A DNA stretch of 64,000 bases from Leisingera aquaemixtae (GCF_001458395.1 NZ_CYSR01000031.1:248001-312000); one strand, 5' to 3'; positions 25,722 through 35,707 are shown, counted from the stretch's first letter. Notes: generated from the sequence alone by a model not told the origin. Numbers and translations are program-made.

Positions 25722-26861
25722 TTAGCCGCAGGAAATCTTGAAAATTGCACCCTTGCCGGGTTCGGCATCGGCAGTGAGCTTCCACGAGTGGCGGCGGCAA
25801 ATTTCGGCGCAAGTCGACAGCCCGATGCCGCTGCCTTCGATTTCGCGGTGCGCCCGGTGGAATGGCTGGAGAATCCGGTGCTTCTCCCGCGGATCAAACC
25901 CCATGCCGTTGTCGGCAACAGACAGCACCCATTGCTCCCGTCCGGTGCCTTCCATGCTGATGGTGATTTCCAGCGGGCGGGCCGGATCCCGGTACTTGAT
26001 CGCGTTGGACAGGAAGTTGGTCAGCACCAGATGCAGCAAGGTCGGGTCCGCCTGCAGCGTGATGCCCGTGCCGTAGACGCGGGTCTTGGCGCCGCACTCC
26101 TGCAGCGCCTGGTGCAGGCTATCGCAGGCTTCTGAAACCGCATCTGCCATGACAACTTCCTGAAAGCTGGTGCCGGAGGCGGTTGATACCGAATGCTCCA
26201 GAAGCTCCGTCGTCAGCTGGTCCATCTGCCGCGCGGCCCGGGCCATGTGCTGCAGGAATTCCCTGGCGGTCTGCGGCAGCGCGGCGCTGTAATGCTCGGA
26301 GAAGAATTGCAGGGATCCGGTCATGGTGTTGATCGGCGTGCGCAGATCATGCGCGGCGGCATGGGCAAAGGCCTCCATCGACAGAAGGGTTTCCTGCAGC
26401 TTTGCGTTGGCATCCTTGGCGGTGGACAATTCACCGCGCAGCTTGCCGCGCATCTCGTTCATCTGCCGCAGCCTGTCCGCCGTCAGCCGCAGCTGGTCCT
26501 GGGTCAGCAGCATCAGCCGTTCGCCCTTGGTGGCCGACCGCAGCAGCGAGATCCGGAATTCAGTGTCCGGCAGCGGTGCGGTCAGATTGCCCGCGGCCAT
26601 CGGAAAGGACACGGAGCCGGCAGCGGCGCCCTTGCGCAGGCTGGAGATCACATCGTCCCGGTCGCACAGCGTCAATTTGCTGAAGCATGTGCCTGTCAAG
26701 TCGCCGCTCCCAGACTGGGAAAAGGGACAGAAACTGCGCTCTGCCCGCCGGTTGCAGACAAGGATGCGGCCATCCCAATCCAGAATGAACGACCCGTAGG
26801 GGAACGCAAGAAAGGCCTTACCGAGCACATCAGCGTTCACGTCCGCATCCTCAGGCAGCAT
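25722..26861 (-). CDS. PAS-domain sensor histidine kinase
   Basis: This is a soluble kinase of about 379 residues with no membrane helix. A PAS-like domain (about 15-110, GSFILDWDGRILVCNRRAER) is followed by a coiled coil (about 120-160), the HisKA dimerisation helix with phospho-histidine H171 in AHAAAHDLRTPINTMTG, and an HATPase with N box NFLSNAIKYR, G1 DNGMGFD and G2 GSGIGLSTC. A GAGGT site precedes the ATG at 26861; an in-frame TTG at 26945 would add 28 residues. It is downstream of the CheB-CheR-PAS gene on the same strand and probably co-transcribed with it. Confidence 0.9.
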   Translation of the reverse strand: MLPEDADVNADVLGKAFLAFPYGSFILDWDGRILVCNRRAERSFCPFSQSGSGDLTGTCFSKLTLCDRDDVISSLRKGAAAGSVSFPMAAGNLTAPLPDTEFRISLLRSATKGERLMLLTQDQLRLTADRLRQMNEMRGKLRGELSTAKDANAKLQETLLSMEAFAHAAAHDLRTPINTMTGSLQFFSEHYSAALPQTAREFLQHMARAARQMDQLTTELLEHSVSTASGTSFQEVVMADAVSEACDSLHQALQECGAKTRVYGTGITLQADPTLLHLVLTNFLSNAIKYRDPARPLEITISMEGTGREQWVLSVADNGMGFDPREKHRILQPFHRAHREIEGSGIGLSTCAEICRRHSWKLTADAEPGKGAIFKISCG

Positions 26862-27025
26862 GGGCGGCACCTCTGCAGCAGTTGCGCGTGCCGCCTGCGA
26901 GACAGCTGGCGGTAGGATGGCAAACGACACCCCCCCGGGCAGCAAAACCCGGTTGCGTGCAGTGTGGCCGGAATGCCGGATGGTCTGAGATCTGTCGGTC
27001 CTCCATGGCTGCTGACAGCGTGCGT

Positions 27026-30000
27026 CTAAGCGTCCGGTGCCTGTTCGGAACCAGTGGCTGTCAGCTGCAAACCGCCGTACACTTGGGAGATCCCGCCATC
27101 CTTTTCCCGTTTGGCTTGGGCAAACAGAAGCGCGCGCAGATAGGTCCCGTCCAAAGCACGCAGCCGCAACGAGTGATGTAAAGGCCGGCCCTCGGCCTGC
27201 ACATCCCGCAATCCGTCTCTGGCAGCGGCCCGGTCGTCCGGGTGGATCTGCTCCAGCAAAAGCTCCGCCGAAGGCCGGGTTGTTTCCGGATCATAGCCGA
27301 GCAGGTAGAACATTGCCGGGTTCCAGGAAGGCACGTTGTTCACAGCGTCAACGGAAAATACGCCGATGGAAAGGCGGTCTTGTATCGCGGCACCGCAGTC
27401 AATCAGCAATTCCCGGTCGTCCACTTCGTCCTTGTCCCAGCAAACGCCGATAAATTGGGCGATTTCGCCATGAGAATCCTGAAACACGGTCATGCTGCCC
27501 TTCAGCCAGCTGGCATCGCCCGAGTCGTTAAAGAACCGCGCTTCGAATTCGAAGGAGCCGCCGTCCTTCTGCAGCTTGGCGAGCGAGGACCTTAGGAGCG
27601 GCTGGTCTTCGGGGTGCGCGCGGGCAAGGATATCTTCGAAAGACCGGGCGCTGGAGCTATGCCCGACTCCGAAAATCTCCCTGGCCTCCGGCGACAGATA
27701 AGTCTCTCCGGAATCCAGATTATGGGTCCAAAAGCCCACCCTGGCGACTTTGCTGACCAGCCGGAGAACGTTGTAGAAGGGTTCGATGTCAAAGCGGGTG
27801 ACGGTGATCGAAATACCGATCTGCTTGTGATGCACGTCCAGCACCGGTGACATAACCAGCGTGTAGTAGCGGCCGCCCGACAGCACCGGTATGCGCCGGG
27901 TCTGCTGCAGCCGCAGAACCGCATTGGCGATCGGTGCCAGAGCCGGGAACCCGCGCGGCAGGTTGCATTGGCTGAGGTGCAAGCCGGTGGGCGGCAGCTC
28001 ACTGATTCCCAGCAAGTCCTGGGCCATGCGCGAGGCGCGGCGGATGATCAGCGCCTGGTCTGCCAGCGCCACCGCATAGGGAGAGGAGTCCAGCATGGCC
28101 TCTAGCTCCGAGGACAGCGCCTGGCGCTCTGCCGAGGTGATCTGCAGCTCCTCGTTGACGGTCAGCAATTCCTCGTTTGTGGACTGCAGCTCCTCGTTGG
28201 AGGTTTCCAGCTCCTCATTGGTGGCCTGGAATTCCTCATTGGTGGACTGCAGTTCTTCATTTGCGGATTGCAGTTCTTCGTTGGCGGTCTGCAGTTCCTC
28301 GATGGTCTGCTGCAGCGCCTCCTGGGTCGAGCGGATTTCCATCTCCATCCGCTGAACGTATTCGCGCTGGTCGCGGTCGGAAATTTCTTCGAAGCTGTAT
28401 TCCTTCTGCTCGTCGAATTTGGTGTTGATCGCCAGCAGGCAATGCACCTCGCCGCCGTTACGGCTGTGGAACGGAAAGGCCTGCAGCTGGGCGCGGTTGC
28501 CGGTGGGCAGGGAGACGTTGTGCCAGCGGCCGTCGCGGCGTTGCTCGTTGCGGAGCGCGACAGCGATCAGGCTGGAGGCCTCAGTGCGCAGCGGTTCGAT
28601 CAGCATCTTGACGTTCAGCGAAGTCGACATGCCCGCGCGGATTTCGCTGTAGACGCTGATGTCGCCCAGCACTTCAATAATATCGCCGTTGCGGGTGCAG
28701 ATAATGCCGTTGGGGGCAACGGCACGGGCCAGTGACAGGTCTGCCTGCGCAGCCTGTTCAGCTGCCGCCCTTTCGGCAGATTTGCGTAGGTTGAGGGACC
28801 GCAGATAGCCATTGCCCTGCGTCCTGGAGGAGACGGACAATTCCCCGGAAATCCCGCGCCGCTTGCCGAAGATTTTGTCGGATCCCTGGCGGGCCTCGAA
28901 GTAGATACCCATTTCGCCGACGGTCTCCGAAGTGCCGAGAAACAGCAGGCCGCCCGTCGCCATGGAATAGTGCAGCCTGGTCAGGACCCGCTCCTGCAAG
29001 GCAAGGTTGAAGTATATCAGCACGTTGCGGATCGTGACGAGGTTGACGTTGATAAAGGGCGGGTCCTGAAAAACATTGTGCCGAGAAAACAGCGTGACAT
29101 TGCGCAATTCCTGACGGACCGTGATGTCGCTTTCGCCGACCACGAAATAGTCTGACAGGTAATTGAGCGGAATGTCCTGCGCCGCGGAAACCGGGTAGAT
29201 CCCTTTTCGCGCGACCTCGATGGCGTTCTGGTCAATGTCGGTGGCAAAGATCTGCACGTTGCTTTTTGTCAGGGCGTGAATGCCGCCAAGGATCTCTGCG
29301 ATCAGAATCGCAATGGAATAAGCCTCTTCGCCGGTGGCGCAGCCGACCACCCAAACCCGGACCGGCCCGGGTCCGCGCTCTGCCAGCTGCCTTTCCAGCT
29401 GCTCGTGAAGCTTGCGGAATTGTTCCGGGTCGCGGAAGAAGCGGGTGACGGAAATAAGCAGGTCGCGGTGAAGCGCGTCCACTTCGTCAACGCTGGACCG
29501 GCAGTAGTCGACGTATTTCTCGTAGTCGTCGATTCCCAATGCCGACATCCGCCGGGCAATGCGGCGGTTCAGGGTGTTTTCCTTGTAGTTGGCAAAATCG
29601 ACCTGTGTACGGGCCAGCAGGATGCCAAACAGCTCGGTCAGCTTGCTGGGTTCACCCGCGACCGGGCGCAGCAGTTCCAGGTCGCGCGGCTTGGCCAGGA
29701 TTTTCTCGAAGTGCTCGCCAATTTGTTCCGGTGTCAGCGTCAGGTCGATGCAGCCGGTTTCAATCGCTGAGGTTGGCATGCCGTCATATTTCGCCGTGCC
29801 GGGATCCTGCGCAAGGGTAATGCCGCCGGCTTCGCGGATCGCCTGCACGCCGTAGCTGCCATCGCTGCCGGTTCCCGACAGCACGATGCCGATGCAGTTT
29901 TCGCCGCATTCTTCGGCGAGGCTTTTGAACAGCCGGTCGGCCGACGGCTTCGGCGTTGCCGGGTGGCCCGCGGGGGTGCGCAATCGCAATTGACCGCCTT

Positions 30001-30337
30001 CGAACACCACATCGGTGTCGGGCGGTGTGACATAGATCGTGCCGGCCTCGGGTTCGGTGACACGGCCCAGTTCCACAACCGGCAGCGAGGTTTCCTGCGC
30101 GATTAGCGAGGCCAGCACGCTTTTATGGGTCGGCGACATGTGCTGGGCGATCACATAGATCGCATTGGTGGAGCGGGGAAGGTTTCGCACTAGGAGGGAA
30201 ACCGCTTCCAGACCTCCGGCAGAAGCCGCGATGCCTGCAACCCGAAAACCCTGGCTGCGGGCCTTCGCACTCGCGTCGGCCTTTTCGGGCTGAGATTCTG
30301 ATTTTCCGGCACTGATATCCTGGTTGAGGTCTTCCAT
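27026..30337 (-). CDS. CheB-CheR-PAS chemotaxis-type hybrid protein
   Basis: This 1103-residue protein fuses a CheB methylesterase domain (about 30-215; triad S39 in GIAASAGGLE, H66 in IAQHMSP, D159 in SGTGSDGS) to a CheR methyltransferase (about 230-495; SAM loop VVGCATGEEAYS, then IRNVLIYFN), a linker PAS-like region (about 535-640), a heptad coiled coil (about 660-745) and three PAS domains to the C-terminus. It lacks the CheY receiver that normally gates CheB and has no kinase domain. No receptor, CheA or CheW gene is in view; its neighbours are a PAS kinase and a lone receiver. Such hybrids are widespread, but their methylation substrate is usually unknown. The ATG at 30337 begins a serine- and lysine-rich leader. 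Confidence 0.92.
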   Translation of the reverse strand: MEDLNQDISAGKSESQPEKADASAKARSQGFRVAGIAASAGGLEAVSLLVRNLPRSTNAIYVIAQHMSPTHKSVLASLIAQETSLPVVELGRVTEPEAGTIYVTPPDTDVVFEGGQLRLRTPAGHPATPKPSADRLFKSLAEECGENCIGIVLSGTGSDGSYGVQAIREAGGITLAQDPGTAKYDGMPTSAIETGCIDLTLTPEQIGEHFEKILAKPRDLELLRPVAGEPSKLTELFGILLARTQVDFANYKENTLNRRIARRMSALGIDDYEKYVDYCRSSVDEVDALHRDLLISVTRFFRDPEQFRKLHEQLERQLAERGPGPVRVWVVGCATGEEAYSIAILIAEILGGIHALTKSNVQIFATDIDQNAIEVARKGIYPVSAAQDIPLNYLSDYFVVGESDITVRQELRNVTLFSRHNVFQDPPFINVNLVTIRNVLIYFNLALQERVLTRLHYSMATGGLLFLGTSETVGEMGIYFEARQGSDKIFGKRRGISGELSVSSRTQGNGYLRSLNLRKSAERAAAEQAAQADLSLARAVAPNGIICTRNGDIIEVLGDISVYSEIRAGMSTSLNVKMLIEPLRTEASSLIAVALRNEQRRDGRWHNVSLPTGNRAQLQAFPFHSRNGGEVHCLLAINTKFDEQKEYSFEEISDRDQREYVQRMEMEIRSTQEALQQTIEELQTANEELQSANEELQSTNEEFQATNEELETSNEELQSTNEELLTVNEELQITSAERQALSSELEAMLDSSPYAVALADQALIIRRASRMAQDLLGISELPPTGLHLSQCNLPRGFPALAPIANAVLRLQQTRRIPVLSGGRYYTLVMSPVLDVHHKQIGISITVTRFDIEPFYNVLRLVSKVARVGFWTHNLDSGETYLSPEAREIFGVGHSSSARSFEDILARAHPEDQPLLRSSLAKLQKDGGSFEFEARFFNDSGDASWLKGSMTVFQDSHGEIAQFIGVCWDKDEVDDRELLIDCGAAIQDRLSIGVFSVDAVNNVPSWNPAMFYLLGYDPETTRPSAELLLEQIHPDDRAAARDGLRDVQAEGRPLHHSLRLRALDGTYLRALLFAQAKREKDGGISQVYGGLQLTATGSEQAPDA
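28141..28300 (-). repeat. Imperfect 21-base tandem repeats encoding a heptad coiled coil
   Basis: Inside the CheB-CheR hybrid, residues 680-732 repeat a seven-residue unit of the form EELQSTN about seven to eight times. At the DNA level this is a run of imperfect 21-base units. The pattern is typical of CheB-CheR-PAS proteins and forms a long parallel helix bundle. Confidence 0.85.
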
Positions 30338-31030
30338 CCGTAAATGTGTCTCCGAACGTCTTTTAGCTATTTTCTGTCCCGCTCGGCACCGCGCGGGGAA
30401 TTTGAGCGGGTTAGGCTGCCCTTCGGAATTTATTAATAAAATTAGATGCCTGTCCGTTACGTGCCGGATTGAAGGCATACCGTTTCAACGTTGGCTCTAT
30501 GACAATCGTGCTGCCATGGAAGCCCCTGCCAGGCCCGAGCACAGTGAGCGGCATTTTACAGAACGGGTTATGCGCGCATGCGGTGATACCGGTGACTTGG
30601 CGCCTGCCTCCGGCGGGGATAACATCGGGATCAAACCCCCGAAGATGTTCCCGCAACATGCAAGGCATGAATTTATCATCTTTGAAATGCAGGGCTTCCC
30701 GCGGATGCCTCATGACCCGGTTCCGTTGTTGGTGCGGGTGAAACCAGAAACTGGCGTTTGGCCGCAAGAATCTCCTTCAGGAACGATCTGATCCAGACTT
30801 CCCCCGGCAATACCGCGATTTCGGAAGAAGCGGCCAGTCCTACCCTGCGGCCATCATGCTGCTGGTTTGGGCTGTAGTCAACACTCTGGAAATGAAGGTA
30901 AATCAACCTGTGATGGAAAGCGCTTTTCCGCTGCATTCAGGCTGCGCTGCATGCGAAAAACCGCACATGGGAGCGGGTCGGGCCGAGCGGCCCGCCCGTT
31001 GTATCCCGGCAGAATCAGCCGCCCGGGGGA
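30338..31030. other. Long gene-free interval upstream of the CheB-CheR hybrid
   Basis: About 690 bases contain no gene I can support. An AT-rich segment near 30425-30445 could hold the minus-strand promoter of the hybrid gene. Open frames of 90-155 codons exist on both strands but overlap each other, lack clear ribosome-binding sites and match nothing I recognise. A short minus-strand stretch around 30790-30870 reads like protein (VGLAASSEIAVLPGEVWIR) and may be the remnant of a decayed gene. Confidence 0.45.
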
Positions 31031-31094
31031 GACGGGGCTGCCCCCGTGGGCCTGCGGCCTATTACCCCCCCAGGATATTCCCGAACAGAAAGAA
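31031..31094. repeat. REP-like palindromic element, copy C (half element)
   Basis: An outer hairpin GACGGGG-CTG-CCCCCGT (31031-31047) is followed by CCCCCCCAGGATATTCCC and AGAAAGAA (31065-31094), the left core of the family. It lies just past the 3' end of ubiB. Confidence 0.6.
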
Positions 31095-31121
31095 GCGCAC
31101 TGCCGCTGCCGGTTGCGGATC

Positions 31122-32651
31122 TCAGATCAGCAGGGCGACGGCCGCAAAGAAGGCAGCCCCGCCGGCAGCGCCCAGGGCGGCTGGGGCAAGCCAGTTGCCG
31201 GTGCTGCGGTTCTGGGCACCGTTCTGCGCCGCCTGGGCAATCAGCGCCTGCTCCACCAGCGCAGGCAGGCGCGGGCCGAAGCGGGCCATCACCTTTGCGG
31301 TCTCCAGCAGGTCGGAGGCGACGGCGCGCGGGCCGATGGATTTCTTGATGTAGTCCTCGACCACCGGCCGGGCCGCTTCCCAGATGTTGATATGCGGGTC
31401 CAGCGAGCGGGCAACGCCCTCGACCACCACCATAGTGCGCTGCAAGAGGATCAGCTCTGTGCGGGTTTCCATGCCGAAGCGTTCAGTGACTTCGAACAGG
31501 TAGTTCAGCAGGCGGCCCATCGAAATCTGCGAGGCGTCCATGCCGAAAATCGGCTCGCCCACCGCACGCAAGGCACGGGCGAATTCATCCACGTCCCGGT
31601 TGGCGGGCACATAACCTGCCTCGAAATGCACCTCGGCCACGCGCTTGTAGTCGCGTTTGATGAAGCCGTAGAGGATTTCCGCATAAACCCGGCGGGTGTA
31701 TTCGTCGATATGGCCCATGATGCCGAAGTCATAGGCGATTATATCACCGTTGGCGGCGACCTTGAGATTGCCTTGATGCATGTCGGCATGGAAATAGCCG
31801 TCCCGCAGCGCGTGGCGCAGGAACAGCGACAGTACCCGGTTGGCCAGCAGCCTGCGGTCGTGGCCTGCCGCGTCCAGCGCGTCATTATCGCCCAGCGGGA
31901 TGCCGTCGGCCCAGCCCATGGTCATCACCCGGCGGGCGGAATAGGCCCAGCGGATCTCCGGCAGCTGAAAGCCCTCGTCCTTGGCGGTGTTGGCGGCAAA
32001 TTCCGAGGCTGCGGCGCTCTCCAGCCGCAGGTCCAGTTCACCCTGCACAACGCCGTCGAAATGTTCAATCACGTCCATCGGTTTCAGGCGGCGGGCGCTG
32101 GGGGCAAACAGGTCCACGATGCGGGCCGCGAAGTAGAAGGCGTCCACGTCGCGATTGAAGGCGCGCTCGATCCCGGGGCGCAGTACCTTGACGGCGACAT
32201 CCTCGCCGGTTTCGGCCAGCGTCGCCCGGTGCACCTGCGCGATGGAGGCGGCGGCGACCGGATCACTGAAATCGGAGAAGATCTCCGAGGCCGGTCGGCC
32301 CAGTTCCTTTTCCACCTCGGCCAGTGCCTGGGCGCGCGAGAACGGCGGCAGCTTGTCCTGCAGCACGCGCAGCTGGTTGGCCAGATCCTTGCCCACCACG
32401 TCGGGGCGGGTCGAAAGCACCTGTCCGAACTTGATGTATGCAGGCCCCAGCGCGTTCAGCGCCCGGGTTTCCGGCGGCATCGCAGGATCGCCTTTATAGC
32501 CCAGCCACTTGAACGGCCAGCCTAGGGTGCGTGCCAGGATGCGCAGGGGTTTGGGCGCTTCAAACGCCTCTAGCACCGAATGCATGGCGCCGGTGCGTTC
32601 GAAAGTGGCGCCTGTCCGGATCAGGCGCAGGATATTATGAGGGCCGCGCAT
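31122..32651 (-). CDS. ubiB: UbiB, atypical kinase of ubiquinone biosynthesis
   Basis: UbiB (older name 2-polyprenylphenol 6-hydroxylase) is an ADCK/ABC1-type atypical kinase or ATPase needed for coenzyme Q assembly at the membrane. The KxGQ signature is in AYIKFGQVLSTRPD, the ATP lysine in EDVAVKVLRPGIE, the catalytic region in FHADMHQGNLKV and the metal aspartate in AYDFGIMGHID. A C-terminal hydrophobic helix (LGAAGGAAFFAAVALLI) anchors it. At 509 residues it has the family length. It begins three bases after the ubiE stop, forming a ubiE-ubiB operon. Confidence 0.95.
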   Translation of the reverse strand: MRGPHNILRLIRTGATFERTGAMHSVLEAFEAPKPLRILARTLGWPFKWLGYKGDPAMPPETRALNALGPAYIKFGQVLSTRPDVVGKDLANQLRVLQDKLPPFSRAQALAEVEKELGRPASEIFSDFSDPVAAASIAQVHRATLAETGEDVAVKVLRPGIERAFNRDVDAFYFAARIVDLFAPSARRLKPMDVIEHFDGVVQGELDLRLESAAASEFAANTAKDEGFQLPEIRWAYSARRVMTMGWADGIPLGDNDALDAAGHDRRLLANRVLSLFLRHALRDGYFHADMHQGNLKVAANGDIIAYDFGIMGHIDEYTRRVYAEILYGFIKRDYKRVAEVHFEAGYVPANRDVDEFARALRAVGEPIFGMDASQISMGRLLNYLFEVTERFGMETRTELILLQRTMVVVEGVARSLDPHINIWEAARPVVEDYIKKSIGPRAVASDLLETAKVMARFGPRLPALVEQALIAQAAQNGAQNRSTGNWLAPAALGAAGGAAFFAAVALLI

Positions 32652-32654
32652 GAG

Positions 32655-33407
32655 TCAGATCTTCCAGCCGGAATGCAGGCAGGCGATGCCCATCGACAGG
32701 TTGCGGTATTTCGCGTTCTCAAAGCCCGCCTGTTTCACCATGCCGAGGAAGGTCTCCTGATCCGGGAAGTTGCGGATCGACTCCACCAGATACTGGTAGC
32801 TGTCGTAATCGCCCGCAATCATCTGCCCCATCCGCGGGATCACGTTGAAGGAGTAGAGATCATAAAGCTTTTGCAGCCCGTCGTTCGGCAGCTGCGAAAA
32901 CTCCAGCACCATCAGCCGCCCGCCGGGGCGCAGCACCCGGTAGGCCTCGTTCAGCGCCTCCTGCGGCCGGGTCACGTTCCGGATACCGAAGGAGATGGTA
33001 TAGACGTCAAAGGTGTTGTCCTTGAACGGCAACTTCATCGCATCGCCTGTGACCCAGTCGAGGCTGCCGACCATCTGCGCGGCCTCAGCGCGCTTGCGGC
33101 CCTCCTCCAGCATCGGGCGGGTGAGGTCCAGCACGGTGGAATGGCCGTGGCCCGCGCGTTTCAGGAAGCGGAACGAAATGTCGCCGGTGCCGCCGGCGAC
33201 ATCCAAGAGCCGCTGGCCCGGGCGCGGCGCCAGCCAGTCCATCATCGCGTCCTTCCAGACCCGGTGGATACCCACGCTCATCACATCATTCATGATGTCG
33301 TATTTCGAGGCGACCGAGTTGAAGACCCCCTGCACACGGCCGGCCTTTTCCTCCTCGCGGACGGTTTCGAACCCGAAATGGGTGGTGTTGTCGCTGGTGT
33401 TGCTCAT
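32655..33407 (-). CDS. ubiE: Bifunctional ubiquinone/menaquinone C-methyltransferase
   Basis: UbiE methylates the benzoquinone ring in ubiquinone synthesis with SAM. The SAM motif [16 protein letters not shown] (about residues 65-80) and the family-specific [17 protein letters not shown] and [11 protein letters not shown] are present, and the N-terminal [19 protein letters not shown] is diagnostic. At 250 residues the length is right. It is the first gene of the ubiE-ubiB operon and is divergent from mutM, 86 bases away. Confidence 0.96.
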   Translation of the reverse strand: MSNTSDNTTHFGFETVREEEKAGRVQGVFNSVASKYDIMNDVMSVGIHRVWKDAMMDWLAPRPGQRLLDVAGGTGDISFRFLKRAGHGHSTVLDLTRPMLEEGRKRAEAAQMVGSLDWVTGDAMKLPFKDNTFDVYTISFGIRNVTRPQEALNEAYRVLRPGGRLMVLEFSQLPNDGLQKLYDLYSFNVIPRMGQMIAGDYDSYQYLVESIRNFPDQETFLGMVKQAGFENAKYRNLSMGIACLHSGWKI

Positions 33408-33493
33408 GCCACTTGCCGTTTGCTGAGTTTGGCCCTTGTTATAAGGCGCTGTGGGGCAGGCACAATGCGGCCCGTTGGTTCAGGAGGGGTGTA

Positions 33494-34345
33494 ATGCCAG
33501 AATTGCCCGAGGTCGAGACAGTGAAACGCGGTTTGGCGCCTGCGATGGAGGGCGCGGTCATTGTGAAGGCTTCCGTGAACCGCCCGGATCTGCGCTGGCC
33601 GTTTCCGCCAGCGATGGCACAGCGGCTTACGGGCGCGCGGGTCAATGCCCTTAGGCGGCGGTCGAAATACATTCTGGCAGATCTGGATACGGACGAAACT
33701 CTGCTGATCCACCTGGGCATGTCGGGGCGGATGACGGTCTCCGGGGATCCGCTGGGGCGGTTCGTGCATGAGCATCCGCAGGCAGAGAAACATGACCATG
33801 TGGTGCTGGACATGGACAATGGCGCCCGTATCACCTTCAACGATCCGCGCCGGTTCGGAGCGATGGATCTGCTGGATACGGCGGCTGCGGATTCTCACAA
33901 GCTGCTGTCGGTGCTGGGGCCGGAACCCTTGGGCAATGACTTCCACGAGGATCACCTGATTGCCGCTTTCAAAAGGCGTAACACGCCGGTGAAATCGGCA
34001 TTACTGGATCAGGGAATCATCGCGGGCCTTGGTAACATCTATGTCTGCGAAGCGCTCTTCCGTGCGGGAATTTCGCCACGCCGCAAGGCCGGGCAGATTG
34101 CCGCGCATCGGGTGGCGGCGCTGGTGCCGATCATCCGGCAAGTGCTGCAGGACGCCATTAGAGCAGGTGGTTCTTCGCTCAAGGATTTTCGGCAAGCCTC
34201 TGGCGAGCTTGGATATTTTCAGCACAGTTTTGATGCCTACGGGCGCGAGGGCGAACCCTGCCGGCGGGAAGGTTGCGCAGGATCAATTGCCAGAATCACC
34301 CAATCGGGACGCTCCACCTTCTACTGTGTAAAGTGCCAAAGATAG
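33494..34345 (+). CDS. mutM: Formamidopyrimidine-DNA glycosylase
   Basis: MutM (Fpg) removes 8-oxoguanine and ring-opened purines and cuts the strand. The catalytic proline-glutamate follows the initiator ([14 protein letters not shown]), the lysine lies in [10 protein letters not shown], and the C-terminal zinc finger has four cysteines (CRREGCAGS and FYCVKCQR). The start at 33494 is fixed because proline must be the residue after Met; AGGAGGG lies seven bases upstream. At 283 residues it is normal. The divergent ubiE-mutM arrangement is common in this family. Confidence 0.97.
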   Translation: MPELPEVETVKRGLAPAMEGAVIVKASVNRPDLRWPFPPAMAQRLTGARVNALRRRSKYILADLDTDETLLIHLGMSGRMTVSGDPLGRFVHEHPQAEKHDHVVLDMDNGARITFNDPRRFGAMDLLDTAAADSHKLLSVLGPEPLGNDFHEDHLIAAFKRRNTPVKSALLDQGIIAGLGNIYVCEALFRAGISPRRKAGQIAAHRVAALVPIIRQVLQDAIRAGGSSLKDFRQASGELGYFQHSFDAYGREGEPCRREGCAGSIARITQSGRSTFYCVKCQR

Positions 34346-34408
34346 CTTGATCAGATGGACCCTTTTGGTAAGGACTCGGATCTGAACGGAACAACCGAAA
34401 GAGAAATC

Positions 34409-35185
34409 ATGGCCTACGAGACGATCAACGTCGATGTGCAGGACCACGTTTGCCTCATTAAACTGAACCGCCCGGAGGCGATGAACGCGCTCAACAGGGA
34501 GCTCATTGGCGAGCTTTGCGATGCTCTGGAAGAGGCTGATGCCAGCGACAAGGTGCGCTGCATCGTGCTGACCGGCTCGGAAAAGGCCTTTGCCGCCGGT
34601 GCCGACATCAAGGAGATGTCGGAGATGAGCTTTACCGAGGTGTTTTCCACCAACCTGTTTGCCGATGCCAACGACCGCATTTCGGCCATCCGCAAGCCGA
34701 TTATCGCGGCGGTGGCGGGGTATGCGCTGGGCGGCGGTTGCGAGCTGGCGATGCTGTGCGATTTCATCATCGCCGCGGAAACCGCCAAATTCGGCCAGCC
34801 GGAGATCAACCTGGGTGTTGTGGCAGGCATCGGCGGCACCCAGCGCCTGACCCGGTTCGTAGGCAAGTCCAAGTCGATGGACATGAACCTGACCGGCCGC
34901 TTCATGAACGCCGAGGAAGCGGAACGCGCGGGCCTGGTGTCGCGCGTGGTGCCGGCCAAGAAGCTGATCGAGGAAGCGACTGCCGCGGCGCAGAAGATCG
35001 CGGAGAAATCTCTGCTGACCGCGATGGCCGTCAAGGAAGCGGTGAACCGCTCTTACGAGCTGCCGCTGAGCGAAGGCCTGTTGTTCGAGCGCCGGGTGTT
35101 CCACTCGATGTTCGCGACAGAAGACCAGAAGGAAGGCATGGCGGCCTTCCTGGAAAAGCGCGAAGCGCAGTTCCGCGACAAGTAA
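34409..35185 (+). CDS. Enoyl-CoA hydratase
   Basis: This 258-residue crotonase-fold enzyme adds water to trans-2-enoyl-CoA in beta-oxidation. The oxyanion-hole segments are [11 protein letters not shown] and [13 protein letters not shown]; the two catalytic glutamates are in GGCELAML and [16 protein letters not shown]. The high resemblance to FadB-like short hydratases suggests short-chain (crotonyl-CoA) specificity, but this is inference. The start at 34409 follows GAAAGAGAAATC. It stands 63 bases after mutM on the same strand and ends in a terminator. Confidence 0.93.
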   Translation: MAYETINVDVQDHVCLIKLNRPEAMNALNRELIGELCDALEEADASDKVRCIVLTGSEKAFAAGADIKEMSEMSFTEVFSTNLFADANDRISAIRKPIIAAVAGYALGGGCELAMLCDFIIAAETAKFGQPEINLGVVAGIGGTQRLTRFVGKSKSMDMNLTGRFMNAEEAERAGLVSRVVPAKKLIEEATAAAQKIAEKSLLTAMAVKEAVNRSYELPLSEGLLFERRVFHSMFATEDQKEGMAAFLEKREAQFRDK

Positions 35186-35206
35186 GCGCCGGAAAACCCC
35201 TAAGAG

Positions 35207-35232
35207 CGGCGGGCTGGATGGCCCGCCGTTTT
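35207..35232 (+). terminator. Rho-independent terminator of the enoyl-CoA hydratase
   Basis: CGGCGGGC-TGGATG-GCCCGCCG forms an eight-base-pair stem followed by TTTT. Confidence 0.85.
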
Positions 35233-35397
35233 GCCTTCCGGTCCGGTGCCCTTGCAATTCTGCACAGAGTTGGATAAACGCCGCCCTCATACATGCGCGT
35301 GCAGCCCGCTCAGGCTAGAATCACACCGGTGGTCCGACCCGGGTTTGGCTGGCATTGCGTCCGATAGAAACAGAACCCGAAGATAAGGTCAGACATC

Positions 35398-35661
35398 ATG
35401 GCAAATTCGCCCCAGGCCAAGAAGCGCGCACGTCAGAACGAGAAGCGCTTTGCCGTCAACAAAGCCCGTCGTTCGCGCATCCGTACCTTCCTGCGTAAAG
35501 TTGAAGAAGCCATTGCTTCCGGCGACAAAGAATCTGCAACCGCCGCTCTGCGCGCAGCTCAGCCCGAACTGATGCGCGGCGTCACCAAAGGTGTGTACCA
35601 CAAAAACACCGTTTCCCGGAAAATCTCGCGCCTGTCCGCACGCGTGAAGGCACTGGGCTGA
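35398..35661 (+). CDS. rpsT: 30S ribosomal protein S20
   Basis: S20 binds the 5' domain of 16S rRNA during early 30S assembly. The 87-residue basic protein ([17 protein letters not shown] at the start, [20 protein letters not shown] near the end) is unmistakable. About 165 bases of leader lie upstream after the previous terminator. It is followed by its own terminator and then by dnaA, an arrangement common in Rhodobacteraceae. Confidence 0.98.
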   Translation: MANSPQAKKRARQNEKRFAVNKARRSRIRTFLRKVEEAIASGDKESATAALRAAQPELMRGVTKGVYHKNTVSRKISRLSARVKALG

Positions 35662-35707
35662 GATTCGCTCTGCTGAGCAGGCTCACGAGCTGTTGAAAAG
35701 TTGTCAG

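Noticed and set aside
28141-28300. Tandem repeats resembling a CRISPR or VNTR array
   Set aside because: The units lie in frame inside a coiled-coil coding region with no spacers and no cas genes.
30411-30936. Small proteins of 86-118 residues in the gap before the sensory block
   Set aside because: The frames overlap on both strands, lack convincing starts and are unlike any family known to me, so I did not list them as genes.
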